A program made the translations under genes and the position numbers. 64,000 nt of DNA, from contig NC_084590.1 in the NCBI RefSeq assembly GCF_033807715.1, forward strand, positions 38,328,005 through 38,392,004, written 5' to 3'. A model generated the notes under the pieces. The model ran no database searches. It had not been told where the DNA came from and saw only the letters and a list, made by a program, of their open reading frames with translations. The stretch is from Cololabis saira. Its lineage: Eukaryota > Chordata > Actinopteri > Beloniformes > Belonidae. Positions 62,230-64,000 of the stretch are shown in pieces; positions within the stretch are counted from its first letter, which is position 1, and every line of letters starts with the position of its first letter.

Positions 62230-62520
62230 TTTGTCTTACACTTCCTTGCTTTATTTTACCTTCTCATTCAGCTCTCTATGCATGCGCCTTAATAACTCCC
62301 CATCACTCTCCCTGAAGGATTTCTTCATCTAGATCAGCAGCCGTGTGAGGTCACTGTTGATGTTGGGCTTTTTATATGGGAAGCATCTAACTCTCCTGAT
62401 AGGGATGGTGTTTTCCTGACAGAAGTTAATGAAATTTGTTACACACTCAGTCATGGTATCGATAGCATCTACCTCGTGGTTCACGGAGTGCATCACCCCA
62501 AAGCCTCCCTGCAGAGTGTA
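62230..62520 (-). pseudogene. LINE ORF2 fragment (linker between endonuclease and RT)
   Basis: The - strand reads TECVTNFINFCQENTIPIRR then VRCFPYKKPNINSDL, a stop, and MKKSFRESDGELLRRMHREL. This is the ...YI.FC...P.R.VR.F.N.KPW...L..LL..KK.AFR.GD pattern that precedes the RT domain in fish Rex/L2-like LINEs. One in-frame stop and both ends missing: a dead fragment. Confidence 0.75.
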
Positions 62521-63770
62521 TTCAGCTTCCCTTGATTATCTCATCAAAATGCATTTGGTCACAGTGGGTATCTAGGTGGAGATGAGAAGCACGGTTTGCA
62601 CTGCTCAGTGGAGGTGAATCACCGGAACTGTACATCTCTTCAACATTTGCATAGAGGAGATTCAATCATTTTTTTGTTGTTGATTTTGTTTTTGTTTTTT
62701 TGTTGGAAAGTTGGTTTTGTGGCTGAGTTACTGTACAAATGTGCTTGAAATCCCCACATGGGTTTTGTGGTTTGTAGCCAAAAACCAAGCTTACTATGTT
62801 ACATGTAAATGATCCGCATTAACATGTCCTGGATTACACCATCTTTTGTTAAAAGGCTTTGCGATACCTCCTTTACTTTCACTGCTCTGGAATTCACAGC
62901 TGTTTTAAGCAAAATACCTCCATTGTTTTGGGTTTGAAAGACTTGGGATATTGTGACATCATTATTCATATTTCCATATTTTTTTTAATATTTGGATGGA
63001 AATCCTTGCAGTCAATGTCTCCCCAAAGTTTTCTCCCAGGCGTTGCCTTTTCCGGGCCTTCAGTGCAGCCACCTTCATTTGGTGCTTATTTCTGGGGGGG
63101 CTTTTTCCTTCAGTTTTGTCTTCAGTAACAGAAAACATGAAAATGAAAAGATAAAAACTAATTTGTTTATTGAAATAGTTTTGGACCTAACTCTAACCGT
63201 TTTATTGATAAAATACAGAATAGTCCATTTCTGATATTTCCCTCCGAGTCATTGTTGGAAGTCCAAGCTCAACTCGCACCCTTAGCACAGAAAGAGCTGA
63301 GCTGAAACTCAAAACTGTACACATGAAAACTCAATAAGCCTAGAGCTAATTCGACAAGCTGTCACTTGTCACATGCAGATGTGAGAAACTCATGCATATA
63401 TTGGGAGATTTGATTCAAGTGAAAAAAAGAGATAAATGCATACATTTGAGTTCATGAGTGATTATGTTTTCAGGTGTTAATGTATTTTGAAACTATAATA
63501 TCATATACATATGAAAAGAATATATTTCACTTAGAATTAAATCAACACTTTTTCAAGTTCTCACATCAAATATGCAAATGTGAGAATTTTGCTGAATTTA
63601 GTGACATTAATCACACTAAAGCACTAATACAGTCCTCAGTAATGTAGTCTGGCTAAAAGTCCTCATGTGGATACGATCCTGTGAGCTGTAAAGGATTGTC
63701 AGAGAATTTGATACCAAACTGCTTCTCTTCTGTAAAATGTAATACTCATTATGTAGATGAGCTGCTATAC
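62521..63770. other. intron stretch, nothing assigned
   Basis: No exon or repeat recognised before the antisense exon. Confidence 0.5.
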
Positions 63771-63915
63771 CTGCTCAACCTGACCGATGCACGAAGCAAC
63801 TAAAACGTTACACAGTTGAAGTCCATCTTTGGCTTTCTGCAGCAGGATCTGCACCACAGTGTCAGCCAGGTGGCTGGAAGAGCAGGCAGTCTGACTTCCA
63901 AGATCTTCTGCGTAC
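63771..63915 (-). CDS. unidentified internal exon on the minus strand
   Basis: On the - strand a pyrimidine-poor but clear acceptor (TTGTTACAG) is followed by 145 nt and a GTATAG donor after CAG. Taken as 1 + 48 codons it is fully open and starts with YAEDLGSQTACSSSHLADTV, followed by an amphipathic Leu/Ile/Val-rich helix pattern (QILLQKAKDGLQLCNVLV). Codon choice looks coding and the phases are regular. I do not recognise the family. It would belong to a gene antisense to nbea, either nested in the intron or lying past it. An exon-like chance frame cannot be excluded. Confidence 0.5.
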
Positions 63916-64000
63916 CTGTAACAAGGTTTTTGACGGTCTATTAATTTTCCACACCAATTAACCTTGTGATTATGTTTAGACAAACGTTTTGAAGCTCGTT

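Larger units (their letters stand above)
8358..64000 (+). other. nbea: nbea intron 1 (start, runs off window)
   Basis: After the donor at 8358 I find no + strand exon resembling the next neurobeachin segment up to the window end. The intron is therefore at least 55.6 kb, unlike the compact stard13 introns. It hosts nearly all mobile elements listed here and an antisense exon near 63.8 kb. Large first introns of this gene family often hold enhancers; none is demonstrable here. Confidence 0.75.

Noticed and set aside
8358..64000. Search by eye for nbea exon 2 and for rfc3
   Set aside because: No sequence resembling the neurobeachin segment after ETVLNL, nor RFC3 motifs, was seen. A protein-level search would be needed to be certain.

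Overview
This is a vertebrate nuclear window, almost certainly from a teleost fish and probably a spiny-rayed (percomorph-type) genome. Evidence: short spliced introns (81-180 bp) in the first gene, one very long intron in the second, long dinucleotide and tetranucleotide microsatellites, and a repeat load dominated by fish-style hAT and TTAA-flanked MITEs, L2/Rex-like LINE tails, a fish L1 and a Tc1 relic. There are no operons, CRISPR arrays or bacterial features.

Genes. (1) Positions 161-1495, + strand: the last five recognisable exons of a DLC-family RhoGAP/START protein, best called stard13, with its 3'UTR and an AATAAA signal at 2301. (2) Positions 8082-8357, + strand: the first coding exon of neurobeachin (nbea), preceded by a CpG-rich promoter/5'UTR. 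Everything from 8358 to the window end is at least 55.6 kb of nbea intron 1, or of that intron plus a nested gene. (3) Positions 63771-63915, - strand: one well-formed internal exon (145 nt) of a gene I do not recognise. stard13 and nbea are linked in human 13q13 too. Here they lie tail-to-head only about 5.8 kb apart (poly(A) signal to start codon), and I see no rfc3 between them.

Intergenic region 2.3-7.7 kb: two divergent CTCF-like motifs, a decayed DNA transposon, and a 1.7-kb palindromic element invaded by a TTAA MITE (itself split by a solo LTR with a perfect 5-bp duplication) and, in its other arm, by an element carrying an inverted array of 22-bp repeats.

nbea intron 1: a mosaic of repeats. 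hAT-type elements with perfect 8-bp duplications lie at 12976-14181, 25634-26930, 34394-35078, 48331-49050 and 50442-51059. A five-copy 340-bp TTAA MITE family (15753, 25068, 36323, 36666, 40679) keeps a CRE palindrome in every copy. Two other TTAA MITEs lie at 31081-32075 and 59155-59658. A short palindromic MITE is present three times, twice nested in other elements. An L1 ORF2 relic with a G-quadruplex-prone tail lies at 38749-40259, a deleted Tc1 transposase relic at 46921-47450, and LINE RT fragments at 21466, 23966 and 62230. By hand tally about a quarter of the window is recognisable mobile DNA. The rest of the intron shows only unassigned AT-rich sequence and microsatellites to the eye.

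I did not find a new enzyme system. The most unusual signals are the nested palindrome at 6019-7698, promoter-like motif cassettes in all three TTAA MITE families, the in-frame stopless 81-bp intron in stard13, and the orphan antisense exon at the right edge.
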